Translations under genes and position numbers: made by a program | Assembly (NCBI RefSeq): GCF_003265155.1 | Contig: NZ_QKVO01000002.1 | Coordinates: 24,001 to 88,000 of the forward strand | Length of the DNA stretch: 64,000 nt | From: Mycoplasma wenyonii | GTDB taxonomy: Bacteria; Bacillota_I; Bacilli_A; Mycoplasmatales; Mycoplasmoidaceae | Direction: 5' to 3' | The notes under the pieces: model-generated | What the model saw: the letters and a program-made list of their open reading frames with translations, nothing else | Databases searched by the model: none | Told to the model about the DNA's origin: nothing | In this document: in pieces, positions 12,396-24,148 of the stretch | Layout: each line of letters opens with the position of its first letter | Position numbering within the stretch: the stretch's first letter is position 1

Positions 12396-14834
12396 CTACG
12401 ATGAAGAAATTTTAAATTTTTTAAAGAGTAGAGAGCCTGCGCCGGCAATTACTCCTGCGCCGGCCCCCACACCACTAATAATTACCGGAAGGAAAGAATT
12501 AGAGTTCATTCAACTTACCTCAGAATCTTTTGAAGATAAGAAGGAAGAGCTGGATGAAGATGAATAATATCTAGAAGATCTTCTATTATCTCTTCAACTA
12601 TCAGAATCTCCAGACCCAGAAGTATTACTCTTATTTCACTTAAATTTTGTCTTGCCAACTAATGAAACTCCTTCGTAAGTTTTGTCTGAGGCTTGAACTT
12701 GTTTAATTTTTTGATCTCCTTTGTATTCCACTTCAATTTCTAGTGCATTATTGTCTTCAAATACTTTGGTAAATGTGAAGTCAGATAGTGAAATGCCTAC
12801 TTTTTCCTTTCCAACATTAGAGATATTAAATAGATTAGGGTATTCGCTGTAGGGAGTTGACTTACCTCAATTGTGTTTGAAGTTTTGAACTAGATAGTTT
12901 TCTTTAACTCCTTGAACAGTTATTTCTGTAGTTCTGTAGTAATCTAATCAGTCCGATGGTACTGAACTTTTTAGCTTCTTTGGTTTCAAGATATACTTTT
13001 CAGTTCCACTAAATAGGTCTTTTTCTTTAAGTTCAAGTTGCATATTCTCTCAGAAATACTTACCAATCTTGTGAGAATTTTGTTCACTAATTACCTTTTC
13101 AATAGGAGTCGTAAGATCTTTTCTGGTGTATTTTTCTTTCTTAAACAAAGGTAATTTCAATAAATTAGATAGTTCTACTTTTTTGGTTTTTCCTTCAAGA
13201 AAGTCAAAGTATTCTACAGTGGCTGATTCACTAAGATCTGTTCCCGTAATCTTAAGCTCCAATAATTGATTGAATTCTTCGGGTAGATTGATTAGCTTGG
13301 TTTCAGGATCACTCTCTTTCTTGCTAACTAAAAAAAAGAATTTTTGTAGAAGTTCTTTGTTTTTTAGCTCTGAATAGTAAAAGTTATGTAGATCTTCTTG
13401 GTCCAACAATAATCCATATAACAAGCTAAATCTTGAGGCAACTATTGAAAGATTTACTTTATAGGTGAATTCTTTCTTGCCTGTTGAGGAATTCAGCTTA
13501 ATATCTGGATTGTCTGAGTAAACTGCTAGTTCGAAGTTTGAGAATGTACCTACATCTGCTGATCTAAAACCTAGGTCTTCTTGGAACTCAAATTTTTCTG
13601 ATCTCAAAACATCTCCAATTGTGAAGGCTTGCTCATATTTCTTATCTCTGTACTTAAATTTCATCTTGAACTTTAATTTGGTACTGATCTTGAAAAAAGC
13701 TTCAATATTCTTTACTTTTTGATAGTCTATGTAGAAAGAAAGTTGGAATTTCTTTTTTGCAAATCTATCTCTGTGAGTATCCTCTATTAACTTAATTTCA
13801 GGGACAAATAGGTTGTCATAGTCCACATATCACAAATTCTTTTCTTCACTAGCTTTATTTACTTGATATTTGGCCGGTCTATCTAAAGTTCAATCACCAA
13901 GAGAATAGAAGTAATAATGAGTAGTTCAAGCATCAGGATATTTGTATTTATACCCAACTAATCCAGAGGAATAAATTCTTCTGTTTTGATGTCTATAAAA
14001 GTAGGAACCAAAATTCAATAAATCAATTCTGTTACATTGAGAGTCAAAGCCCTCTTCTACTGCTCTTCTCGCTACTCTTAATTCATCATCTTCACTTTCT
14101 CCAAGTTGAGAACAATTCTTGTGCTTTCCTCTTTCATAGTGATATACATCACTTCATCTAACAAAATTAGGTTTCAGATTTCCATATACCACTTGAGAAA
14201 TTACATTATTAGACTTCTTCAGTTCCCCGTTCTTTCAATAGCCTGAATAGATAGAAATAATAGGACTCATTAGAAAGGCTAAGTCTAGTTCAATTCTCTT
14301 GTTGTGCATTTCAAAAGAATTTTCAATATTCTTTGGAAGATCTAGATTCAGAATATTTCTTAATGTATGTGAAGAGCCTCCTCCATTTATTCAGTTGATA
14401 TGCAAAGATTCATCTTTCTGCGGATATTTATAGACAGAAGTTCAAAGATATTTGTAGTGCTTTGAGTGAGTTAGATTATTAAGTCAATTTTCCTTGTAAC
14501 TTCCTTCTTTACTCTCTTTCTCGAAGTTATAGTCTCTCTTATCAAAAACTAATATCTCTTCGTCATATTCATATTTGTCTAGATATTTTCACTCAGAAAT
14601 TCTCTTATAGTATTGGTCAAAAATTATTAAGTCAACTGGAAGTGATAGTTCCTTTTTAGGTTGAGAGATTAATCTTTCAGGGGAGTGGGAAGAAAGTCCA
14701 TAAGTCTCTATGTGTTTTTGATTTTTAGCTTGATTCTCTTCAACAATCTTGTTGTAGTCAACAGTTAATTCTCCTGCTGGCTTGATTGCGGCCATCATAG
14801 CCGCTTGAAGACCATAAAAAGTCTTTGTACCCAT
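12396..14834 (-). CDS. 812-residue predicted surface protein with C-terminal membrane anchor
   Basis: One continuous frame with UGA=Trp. The N-terminus MGTKTFYGLQAAMMAAIKPA is only weakly hydrophobic. The bulk is rich in Tyr, Lys, Glu, Asn and Trp with no recognised domain. A Ser/Asp/Arg-rich stretch (about residues 745-775) precedes one strong membrane helix (LPVIISGVGAGAGVIAGAG) and a short basic tail KKFK. This layout suggests an ectodomain held by a C-terminal helix. No lipobox cysteine is present. Start ATG at 14832-14834 directly follows an in-frame TAA, with AAAGG just upstream. Not recognised as any named family; lineage-specific host-interaction protein is an inference. Confidence 0.75.
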
Positions 14835-14905
14835 AACCTTTTAAGGTATTGATTGCTAAATGCATTAACTTAATTGGCTCTGGTCCTGAAAATAGCATAA
14901 ATTCA

Positions 14906-15487
14906 CTACTTTTTGAGATAATTGATAGGGTCTTTTAGCTCTTTTTCACTAAGTCAAATAAACCTCTTAACCAAATGGAGAATGGACTCAAAGAGTGGTA
15001 AGAGGGATCTTCTTTCGCTGGAAGAAAACTCTTCCATCACATAGTCTCTTATTACCAAACCTGAACTAACAGATTGTGGTCTAATTCCCACCTTCAACTT
15101 GAGACACTCAGAAAAAGGAAAAGCTAACTCTATATCTCTAACTCCTAAGTGTTTAATTTTCTCTTCTTTTCTCTTAATTAGCTTATATTTGCCAAACTCA
15201 ATATCTAGTTCATCGTAAATAAGTAATACATTTTCAAACTCAAAATTTAATGTCTGTAAGGTCTTCTTTAAGGTCTTTCCAGAATTATTCATATATTCAA
15301 AAGGCTTACAGAGAAGAAAAACATTTCCTCCTAAAGCATTATTCTTAGAGACTAAGGAACCGTTAACTAGATTAAATGAAGAACAGTCTAATTCTGTTCG
15401 TAAATAATCTATTATTAGAAAACCAAGATTATGTCTAGTGTTTTCATACTTGCTAGTTGGATTGCCCAGTCCTACTATTATTTTCAC
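14906..15487 (-). CDS. pth: Peptidyl-tRNA hydrolase
   Basis: Releases peptides from peptidyl-tRNA dropped by ribosomes, including those needing tmRNA (encoded at 28368). 193 residues. Catalytic features are GLGNPTSKYENTRHNLGF (catalytic His in RHN), KPFEYMNNSGK and IYDELDIEFGKYKL. The family's usual GGHNG loop is replaced by a charged segment (KRKEEKIKHLGVRDIE), so that loop is altered. The reading frame continues through one TGA near the end to a TAG at 14906-14908. It overlaps the exonuclease gene upstream by 35 bases, as in a tight operon. Confidence 0.9.
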
Positions 15488-16286
15488 TAGATAAAGCTAG
15501 GTCTGACAAGCTATATTTAAATTTAATTTCGGTCTGGATAGTAGCCAATTGCAAGAACTTATCTAAATCTTTGATATTCTCTTGTAAAGATTTCTTTATC
15601 TTTCCTTCCTGTAGTTGATTCAAAGAAGATACCAATCTTTCTTTAGTTGGATAGTCTTTAATTAACTTCATTGCATTTTTGGGACCTATACTGGGAATTC
15701 CAGAGTAATTATCACTAGAATCTCCAGATAAAGCTTTAAATAAGGGAATTTGAAAAGGCAATAATCCTTCATTTAACTCTGAAAAATTCATATGATTATT
15801 GATTTCTAGGTTAAAAGAGCTTTTTATTCTGATCACAGAGATTAAGTAATCTACTAGTTGAAGTAAATCTCTATCAGAAGTGACAATATCCACTCTAAAG
15901 TCTGCTTTAGCTAGTTGCTTAGAAATAGTTCCTATTAGATCATCTGCTTCATAACCTTTTGGGGCAAATATAGGATTAATTCCTATTTCCCTTGCCTTAG
16001 AAAGTATCTCTGGAAATCAATCCAATAGTTCTTTGGGCATTGGAGGCCTGTCTTGTTTATAGCTAGAAAGGATCTCAGTTCTAAAACTCTTCCTATCAAT
16101 ATCAAACAGTACGGCACCAAATCCATATCTATTCAAGCTGAGTCACTTTCTTACCTGAAAAGAAAACAAGCTAAAAAAATTCTCCTTAAATCTTTCTGGG
16201 GATGTGTCTGCATTCTTGGCACTAATAGAGTGAAAACAACGATATATCAAAGAACTTCCATCTATTAGCAATACTCTCTTAATCAA
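15453..16286 (-). CDS. 5'-3' exonuclease (stand-alone Pol I exonuclease domain)
   Basis: Removes RNA primers and flaps. The 277-residue length corresponds to only the N-terminal domain of DNA polymerase I, the usual arrangement in mollicutes. Motifs: LLIDGSSLIYRCF at the N-terminus, YKQDRPPMPKEL, YEADDLIG, IVTSDRDLLQLV, and LSGDSSDNYSGIPSIGPKNA with metal-binding aspartates and the helix-hairpin-helix. A TTG at 16284-16286, behind AGGAAA, is the likely start, five bases after the dnaE stop; a second TTG at 16271 is possible. The 3' end overlaps pth. Confidence 0.93.
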
Positions 16287-16290
16287 TTTC

Positions 16291-18801
16291 CTAAGTAAGT
16301 AAATTAAAAGTTCTTAAATCTATTTTCAAAGACTCCAGTTGTCTTTTCAAAAATAACTCTTTCTCTTCAGAAGTGAAATTTATTTTCAATAAGCTAGGGT
16401 TGTATCCGGAACCAAATAGTCACTCATCATAAAAAATATCTAAGTTGTAGTGAAGATATCTTTGAGACTCTTCAGACTTAAATACTTTTCTGAATCAATT
16501 GAGATAATTCAAGATTAAAAGTTCAGACTTAGAAAATCCTTCTTCAAACAAAAAGAAAATAATCTCTCTTAAATCTCTTAACTCTTCTTGTTCTATTATT
16601 TTGGAGGCCGACTTTTGAACCTTTTCAAAGAATTCAGGATTGATATTTTTCAAGACATTAAGACCTATTTGAAAAACCCTTTGGTCTTTAGAGAAACTGC
16701 CTCAATAAGCCCCTTGACCTAGTAATTCAGGAAGTTCCAACTGAAATCCCATTTTCAACAATTCTTTCAAAATCTGTTCAGTAATACCTTCTTTTTCTAG
16801 TAAAGTTAGGAAGAACTCTTCACTGAAATTGGCTTTTAAATAGGCTGCTTGGTAGGCTGAGAGTGCATAACCTACTGCATGTGCTTTGTTAAAGCTATAT
16901 TCCCCAAAAGACTTAATGAACTCTCAAATTCTTGTTTGTTCTTTCCTTGGTAATCCAGTGCCAGAAATAATATTGAAAAACTCCTTCTCTAATTCTGTTA
17001 ATTTAGATAGGTCTTTTTTCTGTAAGGCTACTCTATATTTATCTGTTAAATACAGGGGAATATCTAAAACAAGAGAGATAATAGACATTATTTGCTCTTG
17101 ATAAAGTATGATTCCCCTAGTTTCAGAGAGAATTTCATTTAATTTAGGAATAGAAAATTGTTGTTTCTTTGGGTCATAGTTAACAAACTTAGAAATATGT
17201 CTGTTAATTCCAGGTCTTATGACTGAAATTAATTGGGCTAAATCAGAGATAGATTGTGGTTCAAATTGTTTCAAAACTTTCTTAATTAACTCATTGTCTA
17301 GATGGAAAAGAGAATAAGTGGCGCCAGAACCAATTAACTTGTAGGTATTTAAGTCTTTTAAGTCTAGGTTTTCAAACTTTAAATCTATCTTTTTAATCTC
17401 TTTTATCTTTCTTAGTATCTCAGCAATGAAATCTAAATAAGGAGAAGAAAGGAGGTCAAACTTCTGTAATAAGAAATAAGAAGAAAGATTGTATTCTAGA
17501 AAGGCTACTGGAAAAGATAATTCATACTCTTCAGTGATGTGTAGTAAGGGGGGGTTCTCTTGATCTATAGGAATTAAAGAAGATACATGGGGTTGGTAAA
17601 GAAAAGGTAGATTAATCAATTTAGAAATTAATTGTTTATTTGCAGGTTCTAGAAAATTAGGCATAGATCTAGTTAAAGTTGCATGGATCAAATTAATGTT
17701 TTTTATCTTCTTTGGAACTAGTGGGATTACAAAGTTATCTCTTCCGAAACATTGACCTAAATAATCTAATAGTTCTTGTTTTTTAAGACTTTCGATATCA
17801 AGGTCTAAGTCAGGGACTCTCTCGGAAGATAGATTCAGGAATCTATCTAGCAATAGTCCATATTTCAAAGGATCAACCTTAGAGATTCCTAATAAGAAAA
17901 TAATTAGGCTACTGGAAGCAGAACCTCTTCCGGCACTAGTAAGAATTTCTTTTTCCCTAATATACTGGAGTAATTTAAAGAAAATGAATAGATAATTTCA
18001 ATATTCTTTGAGATCAAATAACTTTATTTCCAACTTAAGTCTTTCTGAATAAGGTGTCTTATCTTCGATGTCTTTTAAATATCTAGTTAGTCTAGACTTA
18101 CAAAACTTAATTATTTCTGCCCTTTCAGCTTCTTGAGAGGGCTTGTCTGTGGCTAATATATTTATCTCGCTTGTGGGATAAAACTCACAGCTCTTAAGTA
18201 TCTTCAGAAGGTTCTTGACTCAATGAGGTCTTGCTTTAGCCGAAAAGTCTTCTTGAAGAAGGAAATTACTCTTTAGATGGGAATTGAATTCTAGTTCTGA
18301 TTCATAAAGAGATTCATTTTTGATTGCAGTAACAAGTGCAAAAGCTTCATAATCTTCCGCTCTTAAAAAAAGATTCTCTCTAATATACACTCCATCTTCT
18401 GAGTCAGAATTAGCAAGATAGTATTCTTGCTCTCCTCAAGGAGTCTCTTGACTCTCCCCAGAGAGGAATATCTTGATAATGTTCTTTCAACTGAATTGTT
18501 CAATTTTTCTTCCATTAGTAAACCTAACTAAAGACTTATAGCCTTCAAAGTTCTTAGGAATTAACAATCACTCTGAAGAATTGTTCCAAATGTAGTGAAG
18601 AGAAAGAACTGGTATTAACTTCTTTTGGCTTGCTTTGTAATGAAAAGAGGGAAAATGTCTTATATACTGTGACTCGGAAAAAACAGAATGTCTATGTTGA
18701 TTGGCTAAGCTGAATTCAATAATCTCATCTATTGAAATTATTGACTCAAATACTGAATTACTAGATCTAATGAAGAGTTGGGGAAGTTTTAATCCCCTTA
18801 T
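16291..18801 (-). CDS. dnaE: DNA polymerase III alpha subunit, DnaE-type, shortened
   Basis: C-family replicative polymerase. The palm has PDLDLDI (two catalytic aspartates), the fingers have GINRHISKFV and ILYQEQIMSI, and SFNKAHAVGYALSAYQAAYLKA is diagnostic. About 836 residues, shorter than the 1100-1160 of full DnaE. The N-terminal PHP domain keeps its length but has lost the metal-binding His residues (LFIRSSNS where HLHVHS is expected). The C-terminus stops before the OB fold. No ATG, GTG or TTG exists at the N-terminus: the frame opens directly behind the lysS stop TAG in the same frame. ATA at 18799-18801 is used here only as an estimate. Confidence 0.88.
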
Positions 18802-18810
18802 TTTGAAAGA

Positions 18811-20271
18811 CTAGCCCTTAAGATACGGAAAAGAAATCACCTCTTTAATAGATTTACTATCTAACAAAAACATTATTAATCTATCTAGTCCAATTCCAAC
18901 TCCACCGGTTGGAGGCAAACCATATTCTAAAGCAGAAAGATAGTCTTGGTCTAATTTCAACTCAAACTCAGTTTCTGAACTTATTTGCTTCTTAAATTGT
19001 TCTTCTTGCCTGAACGGATCATTCTGCTCCGAAAAACCATTTGCAATCTCCTTGCCTCCAATATATAACTCAAATCTCTGTGCGAAGAAATTATTAGCAC
19101 TATCTTCTTTGGCTAGTGGAGAACATTCAGAACTAAATCCATAGACAAATGTGGGCCTCTCTAATTCGCCAGAAATAAGCTCCTCAAAGAACTTTTCATA
19201 AACTCTCGCTAAGCTCTGCTTTTCCTCTTCTGTCAACTCCAATCCCAGCTCTACAGCCTTCTTAACAGCTATTGGCAAAGAAGGAGAATTATTGTAAAAG
19301 TCTAATCCCGTTTTTTCTTTTACTAATTCCCACATCGGTTTTCTCTCAAATTTTTGAAGTGAGTTCTTTCTTTCTGGGGGCAAAAACTTCTCAAATAAAT
19401 TAATAATTAACTTTTCTGTTAAATCTATAGTCTCCTCAAGCCCAAAATAGGTACTATATATCTCTATAGAGCTAAATTCAGGATTATGAAAGTTGTCTAT
19501 TCCTTCATTCCTGAAAGATTTACCAATCTCATAGACCTTAGTTCATCCTGAAACTATTAATCTCTTTAGATATAGTTCAGGGGCAATTCTTAAATATAGG
19601 TCTTCTTTTAAGGTGTTGTGGTGGGTCTTAAAGGGTCTGGCTGAAGCTCCTCCGGGAATCTTGTGTAGTATAGGAGTTTCAAACTCTAGATAGCCTAATT
19701 CCCCTAAATATCTTCTCAGTTCACTAATAATTTGGGATCTCAAGCTCAAATTATGAAATAACTCTTCATTAAGTAGAAGATTCCCAACTCTATTTCTAAC
19801 AGCTAATTCTGGACTTTGAATTCCTGCTCACTTTTCTGGTAAAGGTTTTAATGCTTTAGAAATTATCTTTAATTGCTGAGCTCTAATACTTAAAGTTCCT
19901 TTATGAGTCCTAAATAAAGGGCCGGCAACACATACATAATCTCCTATATCTACATATTTTTCGAAATAGTTATGTATATATTTAAGAGTCTCTTCTTTTA
20001 AATCTATATAAGCCTGTAATTTACTATTATTCTCTTTAATTACAAAGAAGGGTCCCCTTACAGTAATAACTCTTCCTCCTAAGACTAACTGCTGTTCTAA
20101 ATACCTATCTGGATAGCTTGTAACCTCCTTAACGGAGTGACTAGGAACTAAGTCCTTAGAGGAGTAGGCGTCTTCCCCTAACTCTTTAAGTCCTAGTAGT
20201 TTTTTTCTTCTAACTTCTTCTTGGTCATTTAGTTTTCTCTTAGTATTTTGTTCTTTTTCTTGGTCTAACAA
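18811..20271 (-). CDS. lysS: Lysyl-tRNA synthetase, class II
   Basis: 486 residues. The N-terminal OB fold ([19 protein letters not shown] ...) is followed by motif 1 ([18 protein letters not shown]), motif 2 ([32 protein letters not shown]) and motif 3 ([15 protein letters not shown]), all typical of class II LysRS. Start is TTG at 20269-20271, the first codon after an in-frame TAA. It is divergent from the first giant surface gene across 14 bases. The stop TAG is followed in the same frame by dnaE, so the two are co-transcribed. Confidence 0.95.
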
Positions 20272-20285
20272 TTATCTAAGAGGCA

Positions 20286-23200
20286 ATGCTAACCCTCTTC
20301 ACAATCAAGAAGATTTTATTTTTTGGTACCCTAGGGGCTGGTATTTTTGGCCCCATTATAGGCACTTCTCCTTTAATTAGAGAATTTGCTTGGAGCTCAG
20401 ATGTCTCTCCCTTGAAGGAAGGCTTGTACAACTTAGGTCTTGTAGATATATATGAAGGAGAGAGTATTCCTAAATTCTTTAAGAAAGCTCTACTCTTAAA
20501 GGAAGGGCAGGAAGGTCTAATTGAATCCATTGCTCAAGAATTAGCTAGAAAGTGATATTTCTCTCAACCTAGTCATTGAACCCATAAACAAAAAGAAGCT
20601 TGAAGAAAATTACAAGAAGAACAATTCAAAGAAGCTTGAGAGAAACTAAAGCCTATCAATGTTCAAAGAGACTTTTGAGACAACTACTGGGGCTCCAGAG
20701 AGAATATGAACTCCTTTTGACTTAGACACAATAGTTACAGATTAGTCAAAGAGTTTTTAACTAATTTCAGCAAATCTGATTTCACCCTAAATAGTGGCTT
20801 TACAAAGAAAGATGAAGGATACAAAAACTCAGGAGATTTACAAACTGTATTTGCCAAAAGTCATTCTATCTCAGAAACTGAATTAGAGAAAGCTGAGAAT
20901 TGAGACAAGATTGGATTCTTCCCTTCAGCTTCAAAAGCTGAAAGTCAAAGTGAGGAATGAAAACAATTTGTGTGAGGAAAATATGAATTTATCAACTGAT
21001 GTTACAAATATTGATTCAATAAGAATCTCCCAACATACTTCTGAAAAATAAGTTGACACTATAACAAGGATGCAACCTCTTCAGATCTAGCTAAAGAATA
21101 TAGCAAAGAAACCTTAAAGGGAGATTTTCCTGAAAAAACTAATTATGGTTTTCCAATATTTTCCCCATCAACCACTAAGAAATTCCAAGACTTTATGAAA
21201 AAGATTGCAAATATCCAGAATGGAACAGTCGGAAACTCAAATGGCAATAGTCAGAGCTTACAACTAGACAAATACCATGTTGAAGGTTGACATGGAGATC
21301 AAGTACATTCATCTACTTTACTTGAAGTTTTTAACTCTTTTGAAACTGTTTCCCCAGAATATGCCTCTGTTACTTCTTATCTAATTAATAAGGTCTTAAG
21401 TGGCACAACTGGAACTCAACCCTCTACATCTGGCACTAGTTCCACTTCCGGCAAAATAAATGCACTAAAGCTAGAGAGCTGAAAGAATGGGAGTGGTGGA
21501 AATGGAGGCTCTGGAAGAACCACTAATGGTGATAAAAAACCTATATCCATCTTTTTTGATGACAATGGCACAACAAATTCAGGAACTGAAACCCAAAACA
21601 ATCAACAAGTAATTGCCTTTGATTCAAAAATTCTTGTAAATGGAAATGGTAGTGGTTCTAAGAAACATATTTATGACTTAAGAGAAACAGATTCCAGTAA
21701 TTGAATATTCTTTAGGGATGAACAAGGAGTTCATGCAATAACTCTAGATGGGTATCTTTATCTTCTGAATGGCAAACCCAATAATGGGGCCACAAAAGAC
21801 TCAAAAGAAAAGTTACTCAATTGATTTAATTTCCGAAACCTTCAATTAAATGGCTCTAGAAGACATTTCTCTGTTAAGAAATATCTTCAAGTATCTGAAG
21901 ATTGATTCGCAAAGTTCAAAGAATATTTCTCTAAATACTTTGATAGGTTATTGGTTGAATACTACCTAAAAGAAGGGGAAAAGAGTCTTTTATTCCTTCA
22001 TCTAAAAGAAAAAGAGTATTTCAATAATTTCAAAGAATTATTAACTAACTTATTTACCTTAATAGAAGAAAGTGAATTAAATTTCAAACTCTTTACCTTA
22101 AGAAAAAAAATTATTGAACAATATAGTTCTCGGGAGTGAACTCTCACAGGTACTGATAAAAAAGAACCTCAATCAGAATCTAAACAAGGTCTAGTTTCTC
22201 CTTGACCCTATGAAATTAACTTGTCTGATAATGACAAAGAGAAAGGAAGATTCCCTCAACAAGAGAATGTTTTCAATAAATTCCTAAAGTCAGACAACAA
22301 ATCAACTCAAACTGCTACAGTAGCTGTACAAGTTAACTCAACTGAACCTGCACAGACTCCAAAAGAATCTGAATATGACAAATTATTTTCTAAATATCAC
22401 CAATCAGTTAATTCTTTATTAGAAAACAAAAAAATAAATCTAAATATCAGAAGTAATGGTTTTGACTTCCAAAGTAGTCAAAGATTATTTATTTTTGACT
22501 CAATCTTTGACTATCTACTAGACAAGTTATTTGGCAATAAAGACTTGCTCAATTATCAAGTAAAGGAAGAAAAGTTATTAACAAGCAACTTATTTGGAAG
22601 TAATGGGTTACTTAAAGAAAAAAAAGATCAAAAGGAAGACAATCTTCCTTGAAATGCTCCTATTAGTGCTGAAATGAAACTAGATCAATTACTATCACAA
22701 AACCTAATGGCAATAACTAAAGTGTCTGAAGAAACCAAACCATCTTCTACTCAAGATAATGGCAAGTGTTGATCTTGTGAATCTTCTATTCTTGGCGATG
22801 AAACAAAAAATAAAGAAAGTCGAAGATCTCTTTTGAATGCCCTCCTAAAAGTCTATTTCTTTAGAAGTTATCTCAAGAAAATTGGTGAGCGTTACTTCAA
22901 CTTCTTAGGGGATTTCCCGAACACTAAAAAGTCAACTGATCAACAACAAAGTCAAATTCAAACTGAAGAAAGAGGGGCTACTCACAGATTCTCTTTCTTA
23001 ACTAGTGACCTATTTAATCACTGAAGACAGTCTTATCTAAGAGATATCAAAGAGCGAGAAAATTTCTTAGATTTCTTAATTACCCTTAACTTCTTAACTA
23101 AAAATAACTTTGCTGAATTAAAAAAGGCACTAGAAACTGAATTAGCAGTAACTACTAAATATCACTATCTATTCTTTGACTCAGTTACAGGAACAACAAG

Positions 23201-24146
23201 CGGGGAGGAAGGAAAGAATAAAAGGATTCATCCCTTTCTATCGGGCAAAAAGGAAGGAGTAGACGGCAATGATTTTTTTGAAAATAGAAATAAAGCTTGA
23301 ACCTTTCTAAGAGAAAGTTGAAAGACTCATGGCGAACTATCGCTAAAGACTGAAGGGACTACTTCCGGACAAGCCCAACAACTATCCTCTCCTGACAATA
23401 AAAAAGTAGCTATATTCAAGGAAATGTTTACTGAACATTCCGCTTTACCAAACAAAAAACATAACCTATTTAACTTCACTAATCTAAAGGGACTATTAGA
23501 AACTATTAAGCATATGGCTAGTCCTGCAGATTTTGAAAGATTAGTTTTCTTGTTATCAAAAATCCAAGACACTATTAAGGCTGAGTTCTACAGAGTTGAC
23601 AAAGTCTACTTGACTAATCATCAAGAAAAAAAGATCTTTCTAGAAGAAAAGAAAAGACTATTAGCCTATCAACTACTAAACACCAATGAAGGAGCCTTTT
23701 ACAGTTCCACAGTTTTTGACAATAACAAAGAAAACAAGATTTTCAAAAAGTCCTTGGATGATTTCATTACTGAACTAGATAAAAAAGAAAATGGAAAGCC
23801 TTCTTCTACTACTGGTGCCACAACTCCAGTTGCAACTTCAGCCCCAGCCCCTCAAACTAATGGAACAAACCATCATTTAGATAAGAAACATTTTGAAAGA
23901 GAGATGGGAGAAATGCCTGGAGGTTACTTTATTCAAGTCTCAGCGAAAGACTGAAACGATGATACAAGCATCTGTAATTTCTTTAACTTACTACCTATGG
24001 ACTTACTTGCAGATTTCCTTGCAATTCAAACTGACAAGCCTTTAAATAAAGAGAATGCCAAAAACAATTTCTTTGAGAAAACTCTTAGATTAAAGCCGAG
24101 AGATATGAAATTTAAGAATCACATAGATAGTAAACACTTGGAATAG
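20286..24146 (+). CDS. Giant secreted/membrane protein of 1286 residues, function unknown
   Basis: One uninterrupted frame when UGA is Trp. The N-terminus (KKILFFGTLGAGIFGPIIG) is a signal or anchor segment without lipobox cysteine. No other membrane helix was noticed. The body alternates Lys/Phe/Leu/Trp-rich helical blocks with low-complexity linkers rich in Gly, Asn, Ser and Thr, for example near residues 378-420 and 1170-1200 (SSTTGATTPVATSAPAPQT). No catalytic motif was recognised. The next gene begins two bases after the stop and has the same architecture, including a GAGI..P signal segment, so they form an operon and are probably distant paralogues. Exposure on the cell surface is inference. 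Start ATG at 20286. Confidence 0.8.
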
Positions 24147-24148
24147 AA

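Noticed and set aside
14835-14905. Hidden RNA gene between pth and the surface protein
   Set aside because: No paired stems or tRNA features were found in these 70 bases.
17548-17554. G7 run (C7 in dnaE) as a phase switch
   Set aside because: It encodes Pro-Pro in an open housekeeping gene; length seven is within what composition and codon choice allow.
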